Part shown: positions 9,082-17,791 of the stretch, piece after piece
Layout of the letters: each line of letters opens with the position of its first letter
Position numbering within the stretch: position 1 is the first letter of the stretch
DNA from: Bradyrhizobium altum
GTDB taxonomy: Bacteria > Pseudomonadota > Alphaproteobacteria > Rhizobiales > Xanthobacteraceae
Length of the DNA stretch: 42,289 nucleotides
NCBI RefSeq assembly: GCF_020889705.1
Contig: NZ_JACMYP010000042.1
Span: forward strand, 1-42,289
Direction of reading: 5' to 3'
Position numbers and translations under genes: made by a program
Notes under the pieces: generated by a model
Databases searched by the model: none
The model's input: the letters and a program-made list of their open reading frames with translations, nothing else
What the model was told of the DNA's origin: nothing

Positions 9082-10118
9082 GCATCCGGGACGGGCGGAG
9101 CCCCACATACGACATCGAAGGCCTGAAGAAGGTCATCAAGAATTCGACGACCAGCGTTCTTCCTCCCACCGGATTTCGCACGATGGTCGCCTCGCAGGAC
9201 GAGTTGAAGGCGCTCGGTTTTCCACGACGGCCGGACCCGGTGCTGCAGCCGGCCGAGTATGCATTCTGGCAGAAGATGTTTAGTCCGACAGTGGCGTTCG
9301 AGGCCTTCGATTTCCAAGTGCTCTCCCCTGTCACCGCGGGCCTCCGCCGATCTTTCGACCAATCGCCGCGGCGGGAAAGCAGCCTCAACTGGTCCGGTGC
9401 CTACATCACGCCGAGGGATGGAACCGTATTCTCGTCGGTCTGGGGGAAGTTTCAGGTGCCGACGCCAACCCAGCCGGCGAGCGGCCGGGCCAGCGAAAGA
9501 TATCACAGTTCGACGTGGATCGGCTTTGATGGACAACGTCGGTACTACCGATCGACGCTGCCGCAAATTGGTACCGCGCAGAACATCGACCCTGCCATGG
9601 GCGCGGGCAGCCCAACGACGTCGTTCTTCGCGTGGTGGCAATGGTGGGTCAGGGGCGACCCCGCCCAAGCGCATCCCATCACGCTCGTGTCACCGAAGAT
9701 TCATGCCGGCGATCTGATCATGTGCCTCATGCAGGTGGCGCCCGATCGCACCGGGGTGTCGTTCGTGATCACGAACCTCACGACCAGTCGCTCCGTGCAG
9801 TTCTTTCAAACCGCGCCTCTGACGCAACTGGGGCAACCCTTCAAGATTCCCGGCGCAACGACGGAATGGGTGATGGAGAGGTCGGCCCTCCCGGGAAATC
9901 CAACTCCGCTGCAGCTCCCGGACTACGGCACGGTGGTTTTCCACGACTGCGGCGCGTCCGCAATCAACATGGATAGCGGAGCGATGGTCGAGCGCAATCT
10001 CTCCGGCGCGAAGCTCATCGACATGTACGTCGTCGTGAAGGAGAACCCGGAAAGGACCGAGAAGCCTTCCATTGCGAAGCCAATCGATTCGACGGAGTTC
10101 CTCACCTACTTCCGCTAG
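9072..10118 (+). CDS. G1-family glutamic endopeptidase (eqolisin-like)
   Basis: A 348-residue protein. Residues 106-325 match the eqolisin beta-sandwich: LNWSGAYI at 105-112, STWIGFDGQ at 147-155, LPQIGTAQ at 163-170, FFAWWQWW at 185-192, AGDLI at 212-216, ITNLTTSRSVQF at 233-244, TEWVMER at 264-270, and GTVVFHDC at 286-293. By alignment with scytalidoglutamic peptidase (Q53/E136) the catalytic pair is Q165 and E265. Residues 1-105 look like a propeptide. No signal peptide is seen, which is odd for an enzyme family that is usually secreted and acid-active. ATG 9072 overlaps the upstream gene by 10 bases; ATG 9078 would give a classic ATGA overlap. Either way it is coupled to the PAP2-like gene. 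Confidence 0.82.
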   Translation: MAMSIRDGRSPTYDIEGLKKVIKNSTTSVLPPTGFRTMVASQDELKALGFPRRPDPVLQPAEYAFWQKMFSPTVAFEAFDFQVLSPVTAGLRRSFDQSPRRESSLNWSGAYITPRDGTVFSSVWGKFQVPTPTQPASGRASERYHSSTWIGFDGQRRYYRSTLPQIGTAQNIDPAMGAGSPTTSFFAWWQWWVRGDPAQAHPITLVSPKIHAGDLIMCLMQVAPDRTGVSFVITNLTTSRSVQFFQTAPLTQLGQPFKIPGATTEWVMERSALPGNPTPLQLPDYGTVVFHDCGASAINMDSGAMVERNLSGAKLIDMYVVVKENPERTEKPSIAKPIDSTEFLTYFR

Positions 10119-10169
10119 CAAGCGTTCGACCCTGCGGGACTCCGCGCCGAAGACATCGGAACGACCACC

Positions 10170-10913
10170 CTACGCCAGCGCGTGGCTTTCATGGCCGAAA
10201 TAAGCGCGCTCGAGCCGGCGCGCGAGGTCGCCCTCGCCGGTCACGGCCTCCAGCGCGATCGTCCCCTGCACCAACGCGTAGACCCGATCGGCGCACGCCA
10301 GCGCCTTCTCGAGCAGCTGCTCGACCAGCAGCACCGAGGTGCCCTGCTCGCGCAACCGGCCGATGACGTTGAGGACGCGATCGACCAGCACCGGCGACAG
10401 TCCCGCGGAGGGCTCGTCGAGCATCAACAGCCGCGGCCGGCGGACCAGGCCCTGCGCCACCGTCAACATCTGCTGCTGCCCGCCCGACAGTGCGCCGCCG
10501 CGCTCGTGCCGCTTCTCGGCGATCTCGGGGAAGAACGACAGCGCCTCCTCGATCCGCGCGGCGCGTTCAGCGCGCGGCAGGTCGTAGCCGGCGAGCAGCA
10601 GATTGTCGGTCACAGAGATCTGCGTGAACACGCGATGGCCTTCGATCACATGCACGAGCCCGGCACGCGCGGCATCGCGCGGCGTGGCGTTGGTCATGTC
10701 GCGTCCGCCGAACCGCACTTGCCCGGCATTGACCGGCAACAGACCCGACATCGCGCGCAGCAGCGTGGTCTTGCCGGCACCGTTCGGACCGAGCAATGCG
10801 ACGACCTCGCCGGCGGAAATCGTCATGTCGATGCCGTGCAGCACGCGGATCTTACCGTAGCCGGACTCCAGCGCGCGCACGTCAAGCAGAGGTTCAGCCG
10901 CCGAGGTAAGCAC
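10170..10913 (-). CDS. livF: Branched-chain amino acid-type ABC transporter ATP-binding protein LivF
   Basis: A 247-residue ATPase. Walker A is GPNGAGKTT, the signature is LSGGQQQM and Walker B is LLMLDEPSAGL, with the LivF-type EGHRVFTQISVTDNLLLAG after the Q-loop region. It energises uptake of an amino acid or related solute with LivG, LivH and LivM. The GTG start at 10913 follows a GGAGG site and lies 20 bases inside the livMG coding end, so translation is coupled. It is the last gene of the minus-strand liv operon and is convergent with the glutamic peptidase gene. Substrate is not given by sequence. Confidence 0.93.
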   Translation of the reverse strand: MLTSAAEPLLDVRALESGYGKIRVLHGIDMTISAGEVVALLGPNGAGKTTLLRAMSGLLPVNAGQVRFGGRDMTNATPRDAARAGLVHVIEGHRVFTQISVTDNLLLAGYDLPRAERAARIEEALSFFPEIAEKRHERGGALSGGQQQMLTVAQGLVRRPRLLMLDEPSAGLSPVLVDRVLNVIGRLREQGTSVLLVEQLLEKALACADRVYALVQGTIALEAVTGEGDLARRLERAYFGHESHALA

Positions 10914-12696
10914 TGACGACCTCCTTGTGGACGCGGATCTCCGCCGGCGTTCCCGCAGCCAGCGTGCGGCCGAGATTGAGCACGGTGACCTGGTGACAGA
11001 TATCGAAGATCAGGTCGGCATGATGCTCGACCAGCAGCACGCCGGTGCCGCGGGCGCAGACCGCCTTGATCAGGGTCGCCAGCCGCTCGATCTCGTCGTT
11101 GGAGAGGCCCGCCGCGGGCTCGTCGAGCAGCAGGAAATCCGGATCGAGCATCAGGGCGCGCGCGATCTCGATGAAGCGCAGCTCGCTGTGCTGCAGACGG
11201 TCGGCGCGCACATCGGCGAGCGCCTCGAGGCCGACGACACCGAGCAGCGCGCGGGCCTTTGCGGCGAGCATGCGCTCATCGGCGCCGCTGCGCGGCAATG
11301 CGAGCATCGTCTCAACGAAGTTGGCCCTACCCTCGATCGAGCCGCCGATCATGACGTTCTCCAGCACCGAGGCTTCGCCGATCACGCGTGGCGTCTGGAA
11401 GGTGCGCGCGATGCCGCACGCCGCACGGCTGACCGGCTGGCCCGCGGGCAAGACTGCGTCGCCGAGCGTCATGCTGCCGGCCTTCGCGCCGTAATAGCCC
11501 GAGATCACGTTCAGCGTCGTGGTCTTGCCGCTGCCGTTCGGACCGATCAGGCCATGGATCTGGCCGGGTGCGACATCGAGGTCGAGGCCGTCGATCGCCT
11601 TCACATTGCCGAAGCTGAGCGCGATGCCGCGCAGTTGCAGCGTCCTGCCGCCGTTGCGCCGGCGCACGATGTCGGCGAGCGCGGCCGGGCGCGGAACGAT
11701 GGCACGGTTGCTGGCGAGCGGACGGCGGTTGCGGAAATCGAGCAGCGCCGCGATGCCGCCGGGCATCACCAGCACGATCAGCAGCAGCAGCACCGCGTAG
11801 AGAAAGGTCGACCAGGCCGCGAGCGGCGCGGCGATCTCCGGCAGGATGGTCAGAATGATGGTACCGAGCATCGGTCCGAGGATCGAGCCGCGGCCGCCGA
11901 TCAGGATCGCGATGAAGAACAGCACCGAGAGATCGAAGGTGAAGGCATCGGGCGTGATGTAGGTTTGCAGGGTCGCGAACAATCCGCCGGCGATTGCCGC
12001 CAGCGCCCCGGCGAACAGGAAGATCGCGATCAGCATGTTCGGCTTGGAGATGCCGCTGGCTTCGGCGGCGACCTCGGCGTCGCGCACCGCGATCAAGGCG
12101 CGGCCGAACCGGCTGCGCGCGACATTGGCGCTCATCCAGGTGGTGAACGCGGCAAACGCGATGCAGAGGCCATAGAAGCCCCACGGCGTGTTGAACGGCG
12201 CCGGGAATTCCGGACCGGTAATGCCGATGCCGCCACCGGTCACGCTCTGCCAGGCCAGCGCGATCTGGGTCACGATGGTCGCAAAGCCGAGCGTCGACAT
12301 CGCGAAGTAGAAGGTGCGCAGACGCAAGGCCGGCAGCCCGACGATGACGCCGAAGATCGCGCCGATGAGGCCTGCGACCGGCAAGGCGGCAAACACCGGA
12401 ATCGCCGGCATCACGTTGCCGGCGACCAGCACGCTGGTCGTGTAGGCGCCGAGCGTCAGCAGCGCGACATAACCGATCGCGAGATGCCCCGCGAAGCCGA
12501 CGACGAGATTGAGGCCCGACACCAGCACCCAGTAGATCGCGGCGCGGGTGCCGATCAGCACCCAATAGTCGTTGCTGACGAAGGGCAGCAGCACCGCTAC
12601 GACCAAGATACCGATGAACGGCAGGATGTGCGGCAGCGCCGCGCGCCAGGCGCCGCTGTCGGTTCGGGGCGGCGCGGCTGCGACCGAGGTCATCAC
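10894..12696 (-). CDS. Fused LivM permease - LivG ATP-binding protein
   Basis: A 600-residue fusion. Residues 1-320 are the LivM-type permease with about nine membrane segments and the conserved GYVALLTLGAYT and GGRGSILGPMLGT stretches. Residues 350-600 are a LivG-type ATPase with Walker A at 385-392 (GPNGSGKT), Q-loop near 434, and Walker B at 521-527 (FLLLDEP) followed by AAGLSNDE. Such LivMG fusions are common in Bradyrhizobium. Oddly, the ABC signature reads LQHSELRFIEIARAL rather than LSGGQ or LSYGQ, so ATP sandwiching may lean on LivF's intact signature. It overlaps livH by 4 bases (ATGA) and livF by 20. Confidence 0.92.
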   Translation of the reverse strand: MMTSVAAAPPRTDSGAWRAALPHILPFIGILVVAVLLPFVSNDYWVLIGTRAAIYWVLVSGLNLVVGFAGHLAIGYVALLTLGAYTTSVLVAGNVMPAIPVFAALPVAGLIGAIFGVIVGLPALRLRTFYFAMSTLGFATIVTQIALAWQSVTGGGIGITGPEFPAPFNTPWGFYGLCIAFAAFTTWMSANVARSRFGRALIAVRDAEVAAEASGISKPNMLIAIFLFAGALAAIAGGLFATLQTYITPDAFTFDLSVLFFIAILIGGRGSILGPMLGTIILTILPEIAAPLAAWSTFLYAVLLLLIVLVMPGGIAALLDFRNRRPLASNRAIVPRPAALADIVRRRNGGRTLQLRGIALSFGNVKAIDGLDLDVAPGQIHGLIGPNGSGKTTTLNVISGYYGAKAGSMTLGDAVLPAGQPVSRAACGIARTFQTPRVIGEASVLENVMIGGSIEGRANFVETMLALPRSGADERMLAAKARALLGVVGLEALADVRADRLQHSELRFIEIARALMLDPDFLLLDEPAAGLSNDEIERLATLIKAVCARGTGVLLVEHHADLIFDICHQVTVLNLGRTLAAGTPAEIRVHKEVVSAYLGG

Positions 12697-13550
12697 ACCC
12701 TCCGCGCGGTGGAACTGCCGAACAGTCCCTGAGGAGCTGCGAGCAACACCACGATGAACAGCGTGAACACCGCGACCGAGGAGAAGATACCGCCGACCAG
12801 GAAGTTCGCCGCCTGCTGGAACAGGCCGAGCGCCAGCCCGCCGATGATCGCGCCTCGGTTGTTGCCGAGCCCGCCCAGCGCCACCGGCACGAAGCCGTAG
12901 AAATTCAGCAGCGCGCCATTGGCGAAGAAGGCGAGCAGCAACTGCCCGCCGGAGAATCCGGCGATGCCGCCGACCACACCGGCAAGCGCGTAGCTTGCGA
13001 CGCGCAGATTGCGCTCCGGCAGGCCGAGCGCCCGCGCCGCGAAATTGTCCTCCGCGATGGCCAGGAACGCGCGGCCGACCAGGGTGCGGCGGTAGAGATA
13101 CTCAAGGCCGATGATGGTGACGGCGCAGGCGGCGACCGGCAGCCAGAATTTCTCGTCCCAAACGCCCTCGCCGAATCCTGCGATGCGCGGGAACGGTTGC
13201 GGCTCGGTGCCCCATTTGATCGCGGTGACCTGCTGGATCATCAGCGCGACCGCCAGGGTCGAGAGCACGTAGAGATGCTGGTCGAGGCTCTTGAGCACCG
13301 GCCGCACCGCGACGAATTCGGTGATGATCCCGATCACCGCACAACAGAACAGCGTCAGCACGAAGCCGACACCGATCGGCAGGCCGAGCTTCAGCGTAAA
13401 CATCGAGCCGAACACGCCTCCCAGCATCGCGAGCTGGCCGGCGGTGAAGCTCATCACCCGCGAGGTCGAGAACATCGTGTTGTAGGTGACGCCGACCAGC
13501 GCGTAGATCGCGCCCGCCGCGAGACCGGATGCAAGGATCGAGGCCAGCAT
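12693..13550 (-). CDS. livH: Branched-chain amino acid-type ABC transporter permease LivH
   Basis: A 285-residue inner-membrane permease with about eight hydrophobic segments. LivH features include GLAAGAIYALVGVTYNTMFS at the N-terminus, FTAGQLAMLGGVFG, RALGLPERNLRVASYALAG in the cytoplasmic coupling region, and FYGFVPVALGGLGNNRGAI near the C-terminus. It pairs with the LivM half of the next gene. The start is 19 bases downstream of the binding-protein stop codon, and its stop overlaps the livMG start, so this is one operon. Confidence 0.92.
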   Translation of the reverse strand: MLASILASGLAAGAIYALVGVTYNTMFSTSRVMSFTAGQLAMLGGVFGSMFTLKLGLPIGVGFVLTLFCCAVIGIITEFVAVRPVLKSLDQHLYVLSTLAVALMIQQVTAIKWGTEPQPFPRIAGFGEGVWDEKFWLPVAACAVTIIGLEYLYRRTLVGRAFLAIAEDNFAARALGLPERNLRVASYALAGVVGGIAGFSGGQLLLAFFANGALLNFYGFVPVALGGLGNNRGAIIGGLALGLFQQAANFLVGGIFSSVAVFTLFIVVLLAAPQGLFGSSTARRV

Positions 13551-13569
13551 CGGCTGCGCCCTCGCCCTG

Positions 13570-14766
13570 CTATGTGTATCCCGGCGCCAGCGCGAAGGTG
13601 CCGTCCTTGGCGGTCGAGGCTTCCGACATCACGATCTCTTCGGTCAGATAGCCGTTATGCTGGGTCGGCGAGAAGCGGTAATTGCCGAAATAGCCGCGAT
13701 AGGTCGACAGCGAGTTCCAGTAGTTGACGATGCCGGCGCTGTCGGTCGAGCCGCTTTCCGCGACCGCCTTGGCGATCAGCTCGATGCAATCGATGCCGCC
13801 GGCGATCCACCACAGCAGCGTGTCGTTCAGCGCGATGTTGGCCTTGGTCAGCCGCGCGACCAGATCGGCGCTGTTCGGCGGCAGCTTGCCGGCGCTGTCA
13901 TAGCTGCAGCTCTTGTAGCCGATCGCGTAGACCTTCTTCCAGTTCTCCGGCTTAGCGACCAGGCTCGCGAGCTCGCCCGATGCGAGCGAGGGGTGTCCGA
14001 CGAAGGGAACATCCCAGCTCATCGCGGCGCGGGTGTTGAACATGCGCGCCTCCATGCCGGTCGACACGCTCCACACCACGATCGCCTCGGCGCCGGCGTT
14101 CTTGGCGCGCAGCATGTCCGGCGTCATGTCGGGCTGCGTGGCGTCGACATTGGCCTGATAGACGACCTCGGCGCCGTCCTTCTTGAACGCTGCGACGGAA
14201 GCGCCGACCGCGGTGACGCCATAGCCGGTGGTGTCGCCGATCACCGCGACCTTCTTCACCTTGAGGATCTTGAGGCAATAATTGCGCACTGCGTCGTCCC
14301 ATTGATTGTTCGACGGCGCAATGCGGAACGCGTTGGGGAACTTGACCGGATCGATCAGGGTCTCGACCACGCAGGGGTGCAAATCGGGCATCTTGGCGCG
14401 CGCCATGATCGGCGTCGTCGCCAGCGCCTCGCCCGAATTCAGCGGCCCCCAGATCGCGTGGACCTTGGCCTGGCTGATCAGCTCCTGCGTGGCGTTGACA
14501 GCCTTGGTCGGGTCGCCCTGGGTGTCGCGCATCACGAGCTCGATCTTGCGGCCCTTCACCCCGCCCGCACCGTTGATGGCATCGACGGCGAAATTGACGC
14601 CGCGGTTGAAGCCGACGGTCGGCGCCGAGCTCGGCCCGGTGATCGCCGCGAGACAGCCGATCTTGATCGGTTCGGATTGCGCGATGGCCGGGGCCGGGAA
14701 GGAGAATGATGCGGCGCCCAATGCACCGGCGCTGCCCAACAAAACGTCCCGGCGTGAAATGGCCAT
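13570..14766 (-). CDS. ABC transporter periplasmic substrate-binding protein, Liv type
   Basis: A 398-residue Leu/Ile/Val-type (periplasmic binding protein type 1) receptor. The start at 14766 follows a GGGAGTG site and gives MAISRRDVLLGSAGALGAAS, a twin-arginine export signal with cleavage near PAPAIAQ. The mature part shows IKIGCLAAITGPSS, VNFAVDAINGAGGVKGRKIE, and VRDTQGDPTKAV-type sequence (here VMRDTQGDPTKAVNATQELI), all typical of the family. It delivers solute to LivH-LivM. The frame is open upstream to 14964, but that part overlaps the dehydrogenase gene and lacks signal features. The ligand could be a branched amino acid, amide, urea or aromatic compound. Confidence 0.92.
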   Translation of the reverse strand: MAISRRDVLLGSAGALGAASFSFPAPAIAQSEPIKIGCLAAITGPSSAPTVGFNRGVNFAVDAINGAGGVKGRKIELVMRDTQGDPTKAVNATQELISQAKVHAIWGPLNSGEALATTPIMARAKMPDLHPCVVETLIDPVKFPNAFRIAPSNNQWDDAVRNYCLKILKVKKVAVIGDTTGYGVTAVGASVAAFKKDGAEVVYQANVDATQPDMTPDMLRAKNAGAEAIVVWSVSTGMEARMFNTRAAMSWDVPFVGHPSLASGELASLVAKPENWKKVYAIGYKSCSYDSAGKLPPNSADLVARLTKANIALNDTLLWWIAGGIDCIELIAKAVAESGSTDSAGIVNYWNSLSTYRGYFGNYRFSPTQHNGYLTEEIVMSEASTAKDGTFALAPGYT

Positions 14767-14929
14767 GTGATGCACTCCCTGTTTCCCTCTCGGCGCCCGT
14801 CGTTTGTTGCGGGACGTCCGTTGATTGATTGTCCGCACGCTCTTTGGCCGCGGTTTTACGGGCTCAAGTTTGAGCTGGATGTAAAGGTCTTGTCCAGCCC
14901 TTCCGATAGCATTGGGATCAGCTGAACTT

Positions 14930-15913
14930 TCATGGCCGAGGCCGCCGCGTCCAGTGCTCGGCATTGACAGCTCCGACAGGTATTTCTCCGGCGACGATCT
15001 TCGCGACCTGGCGCACGGTCTCCGACGATTGATGCTCGATGGCCTGCGGCGTCAGGCCGCCGACATGCGGCGTTGCAATGACATTGCCGAGCTTCGCAAG
15101 CTCCGGCGCCGGCATCTGGTCGGGCGCGCGGCCGACATCCATCGCCGCGCCCGCAATGCGGCCATCGCGCAGCGCGGCCGCCAGCCCCGCCTCGTCGACG
15201 AGATTGCCGCGCGACAGGTTGATGAAGAACGCGTGCTTCTGCATCCGCGCCAGCGCCGCCTGCCCGATCAGGTTCTCGGTCTGCGCATTGGCGATCGCGA
15301 GGCAGACGACGTAGTCGGCGCGCGCCAGCAGATCGTCGAGCGGCAGATGCGCGATCAGCACATCGTCGATGGCCGCAAAGGGATCGGCGACCAGCACAGT
15401 CATGCCGAGCGCCTTGGCAAGGCCGGCAAGATAGCGCCCGATGCTGCCATAGCCGATGATGCCGATCGCGCTTCCCGCAAGCTGGCGGCCCATCACGACC
15501 TCGGGCGCCCGGCCCGCGTGATAGTCCGCAGTGGCCCGCGAGACACCGCGCGACAGGTCGACCATGAAGCCGACCGCGAGTTCGGCGACCGATTGCACGA
15601 AGCCGGCGCTCGCCTGCGTCACCAGCACGCCGGCGGCGGATGCCGCGGCCACGTCGATATTGCGGATATCGACCGCGCAGCGCACGAAGGCGCGCAGCTT
15701 CGGCAGAACCGGAAAGATCGCGCCTGGCCCCTGGGTCATGCGATCGGCGACGATGATGTCGGCGTCGGCCGCGGCCTCGACGAGGGCGGTTGCATCGAGG
15801 GCCTTGTCGCCCTCGTGAAGTTCGACGTCAGCGACCGCGCGCAGGCCGTTCAGGCTGCGCTCGCCGTAATAGTCGCGGCGCATTTGCGGGGTATGGGCGA
15901 GCAGCACCTTCAC
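14930..15913 (-). CDS. D-isomer-specific 2-hydroxyacid dehydrogenase
   Basis: A 327-residue NAD(P)-dependent oxidoreductase. The Rossmann motif GYGSIG is at 154-159 (AIGIIGYGSIGRYLAGLAK), with catalytic Arg R235 in NLSRGNLVDE and His H283 in ATPHVGG. The usual catalytic Glu of the DVFxxEP motif is missing: the sequence reads DVGRAPDQMPAP (259-270), with Pro at the expected position and Asp next to it. D265 or another acid may replace it. Reaction is probably reversible reduction of a 2-oxoacid, for instance glyoxylate or hydroxypyruvate. It starts 12 bases after the TRAP permease stop, so it probably acts on the solute brought in by that transporter. Confidence 0.88.
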   Translation of the reverse strand: MKVLLAHTPQMRRDYYGERSLNGLRAVADVELHEGDKALDATALVEAAADADIIVADRMTQGPGAIFPVLPKLRAFVRCAVDIRNIDVAAASAAGVLVTQASAGFVQSVAELAVGFMVDLSRGVSRATADYHAGRAPEVVMGRQLAGSAIGIIGYGSIGRYLAGLAKALGMTVLVADPFAAIDDVLIAHLPLDDLLARADYVVCLAIANAQTENLIGQAALARMQKHAFFINLSRGNLVDEAGLAAALRDGRIAGAAMDVGRAPDQMPAPELAKLGNVIATPHVGGLTPQAIEHQSSETVRQVAKIVAGEIPVGAVNAEHWTRRPRP

Positions 15914-15925
15914 GCTTCCACTCCC

Positions 15926-17782
15926 CTAATAGCCGAGCGCATGCGGCAAGGCCGTGCTGATGGCCGGCACGAAGGCGATCACCAGCAGGCACAGCAACAG
16001 CAGGCCGAGATAGCCCGCGATCGGCTTGATGGTCTGCTCGATCGGCACATTGCCGATCAGGCAGGCGCCGTAGAGGCCAAGCCCGAGTGGTGGCGCAAAC
16101 AGGCCGAGCCCCATCGCGATGACCAGCACGACGCCGAAATGCAGGGGATCGACGCCGAGCTTGACGGCCACCGGCAGCAGCAGCGGGCCGAAGATGATCA
16201 GCGCCGCGGCGCCTTCCAGCACCGAGCCCATCACCACCAGCACCAGGATCGACAGCAGCATGAACAGCCAGACGCCATGGCTGCCCGAGATCGCCAGCAT
16301 GAGGTCGCCGACCGCGTGCGGCACCTGTTGCAAGGTCAGGATGAAGGCGAGCGATTGCGCCGCGGCGACGATGAACAGCACCAGTCCCGAGCGCGTTGCG
16401 GATTGCACGAAGCAGTGCGCCAGGCTTTTCACGCCGAGCTCGCGGAACAGCAGGCTGCCGACGGCGATGGCATAGACCGCGGCGAAGGCCGAGATCTCGG
16501 TCGCGGTGGCGAAGCCGCTCTTGAAGCCGAAGAAGATCATGAAGATCAGCCCGAACGAGGCGATCGCGCCGGTCCACAAGCCCGACACCGCGGCGCGCGG
16601 CTCGGCTTCGACGTTCGCGGCCGGACGCTTGCCGAAAATGATCGACACCGCGATCAGCGCCAGCGCCATCAGCGCGGCCGGCAGCATGCCAGCGACGAAC
16701 AGGCCGCCGATCGACAGGTTGGCGACGAAGCCGAGGATGATCAGGTTGATGCAGGGCGGAATGGTTTCCGCCATCACGGCGGAGGCCGCGAGCAGCGCCA
16801 CCGCCCCGCCCGGGTTCTGCCGTGAGCGGCGCGCCGCCGGGATCAGCACCGAACCGACCGCCGCAACATCCGCCATCTTCGAGCCCGAGATGCCGGAGAA
16901 CAGCACCATCGACATCACCATCACGACGTTGAGCCCGCCGCGCATCCGTCCGACCGCGCGTTGCAACAGCTCGATCAGCCGGACCGACATGCCGTTGGCT
17001 TCCATCAGATAGCCGACCAGGATGAAGAACGGGATCGCCAGCAGCACGAAATTGTCGATACCGCGCGCCATCTGCTGGGCGAAGATCACGCCAGGCAACG
17101 TGCCTTCCACCCAGATGAAGATCAGCGCCGCCAGTGCCAGCGCAAAGCCGATCGGCAGTCCGCCGAACAGCGTGAGGAAGAAGCCGACCAGCATCAACGT
17201 CTGCGACGATGGCACCGACGACGGCGCGAATGCATCCCAGGCCAGATAGAGACCCGCGATGACGGCAGTCGCGACGATGCCTGCCACCATGTCTCGCAAC
17301 GTCCGGCCGCAGAACGTCTCGAACGCGAAGATGGTCATGAACGCCGCGCCGACGCCCATCGGATAGAACGTCCACTCCAGCGGCAGCCCCGAGCCCGAGG
17401 TCTGCCCGGTGGTCAGCCAGCCCATCTTGATGGCGTTGAACGCGACGTAGGCCGCAATGATGGTGACGAGCAGCGCCCCGACCGCGTCGACGATCCGCCG
17501 CACGCCCGGCGGCAGCATGTCGACGAAGAAGGCGACACCGAGATTCTCGCTGCGCGCGAGCGCGCTCGCCGCACCGAAGAAGCTCGACCCGACCATCAGG
17601 CCGCGGGCGACGTCGTCGGACCACTCGACCGGCGCGTTGAACAGGAAGCGGGCCAGCACCGAGACGCAGACCACCACGAGATCGGCAGCGAGCAGGACCG
17701 CGGCGATCGCATCACTGATGCCGAGCAGCGGCGCCGTGATCCGATCGGTGCTGCTTCTCGTAGCAACTGCGGCGACTGACAT
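15926..17782 (-). CDS. TRAP transporter fused permease (DctQ-DctM)
   Basis: A 618-residue membrane protein joining the small DctQ subunit (about 1-165, four segments, with LARFLFNAPVEWSDDVARGL) to the large DctM subunit (about 195-618). DctM features are PIGFALALAAL, MARGIDNFVLLAIPFFILVG, FSGISGSKMADVAAVGSVLI, and VMAETIPPCINLIILG. It uses the sodium gradient to import a carboxylate-type solute handed over by the DctP protein encoded 9 bases upstream. The short linker region near residues 165-195 has an extra membrane segment, normal for QM fusions. It belongs to the TRAP-dehydrogenase operon controlled by the FadR-family gene. Confidence 0.93.
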   Translation of the reverse strand: MSVAAVATRSSTDRITAPLLGISDAIAAVLLAADLVVVCVSVLARFLFNAPVEWSDDVARGLMVGSSFFGAASALARSENLGVAFFVDMLPPGVRRIVDAVGALLVTIIAAYVAFNAIKMGWLTTGQTSGSGLPLEWTFYPMGVGAAFMTIFAFETFCGRTLRDMVAGIVATAVIAGLYLAWDAFAPSSVPSSQTLMLVGFFLTLFGGLPIGFALALAALIFIWVEGTLPGVIFAQQMARGIDNFVLLAIPFFILVGYLMEANGMSVRLIELLQRAVGRMRGGLNVVMVMSMVLFSGISGSKMADVAAVGSVLIPAARRSRQNPGGAVALLAASAVMAETIPPCINLIILGFVANLSIGGLFVAGMLPAALMALALIAVSIIFGKRPAANVEAEPRAAVSGLWTGAIASFGLIFMIFFGFKSGFATATEISAFAAVYAIAVGSLLFRELGVKSLAHCFVQSATRSGLVLFIVAAAQSLAFILTLQQVPHAVGDLMLAISGSHGVWLFMLLSILVLVVMGSVLEGAAALIIFGPLLLPVAVKLGVDPLHFGVVLVIAMGLGLFAPPLGLGLYGACLIGNVPIEQTIKPIAGYLGLLLLCLLVIAFVPAISTALPHALGY

Positions 17783-17791
17783 GCGCCGACC

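Noticed and set aside
10927..12732. Long open frame on the plus strand (601 codons)
   Set aside because: Antisense to the LivMG fusion; no recognisable motif and extreme charged composition.
14912..16825. Long open frame on the plus strand (637 codons)
   Set aside because: Lies opposite the dehydrogenase and TRAP permease genes, is Arg/Gln/His-rich low-complexity text and has no domain; it is an antisense shadow of GC-rich DNA.
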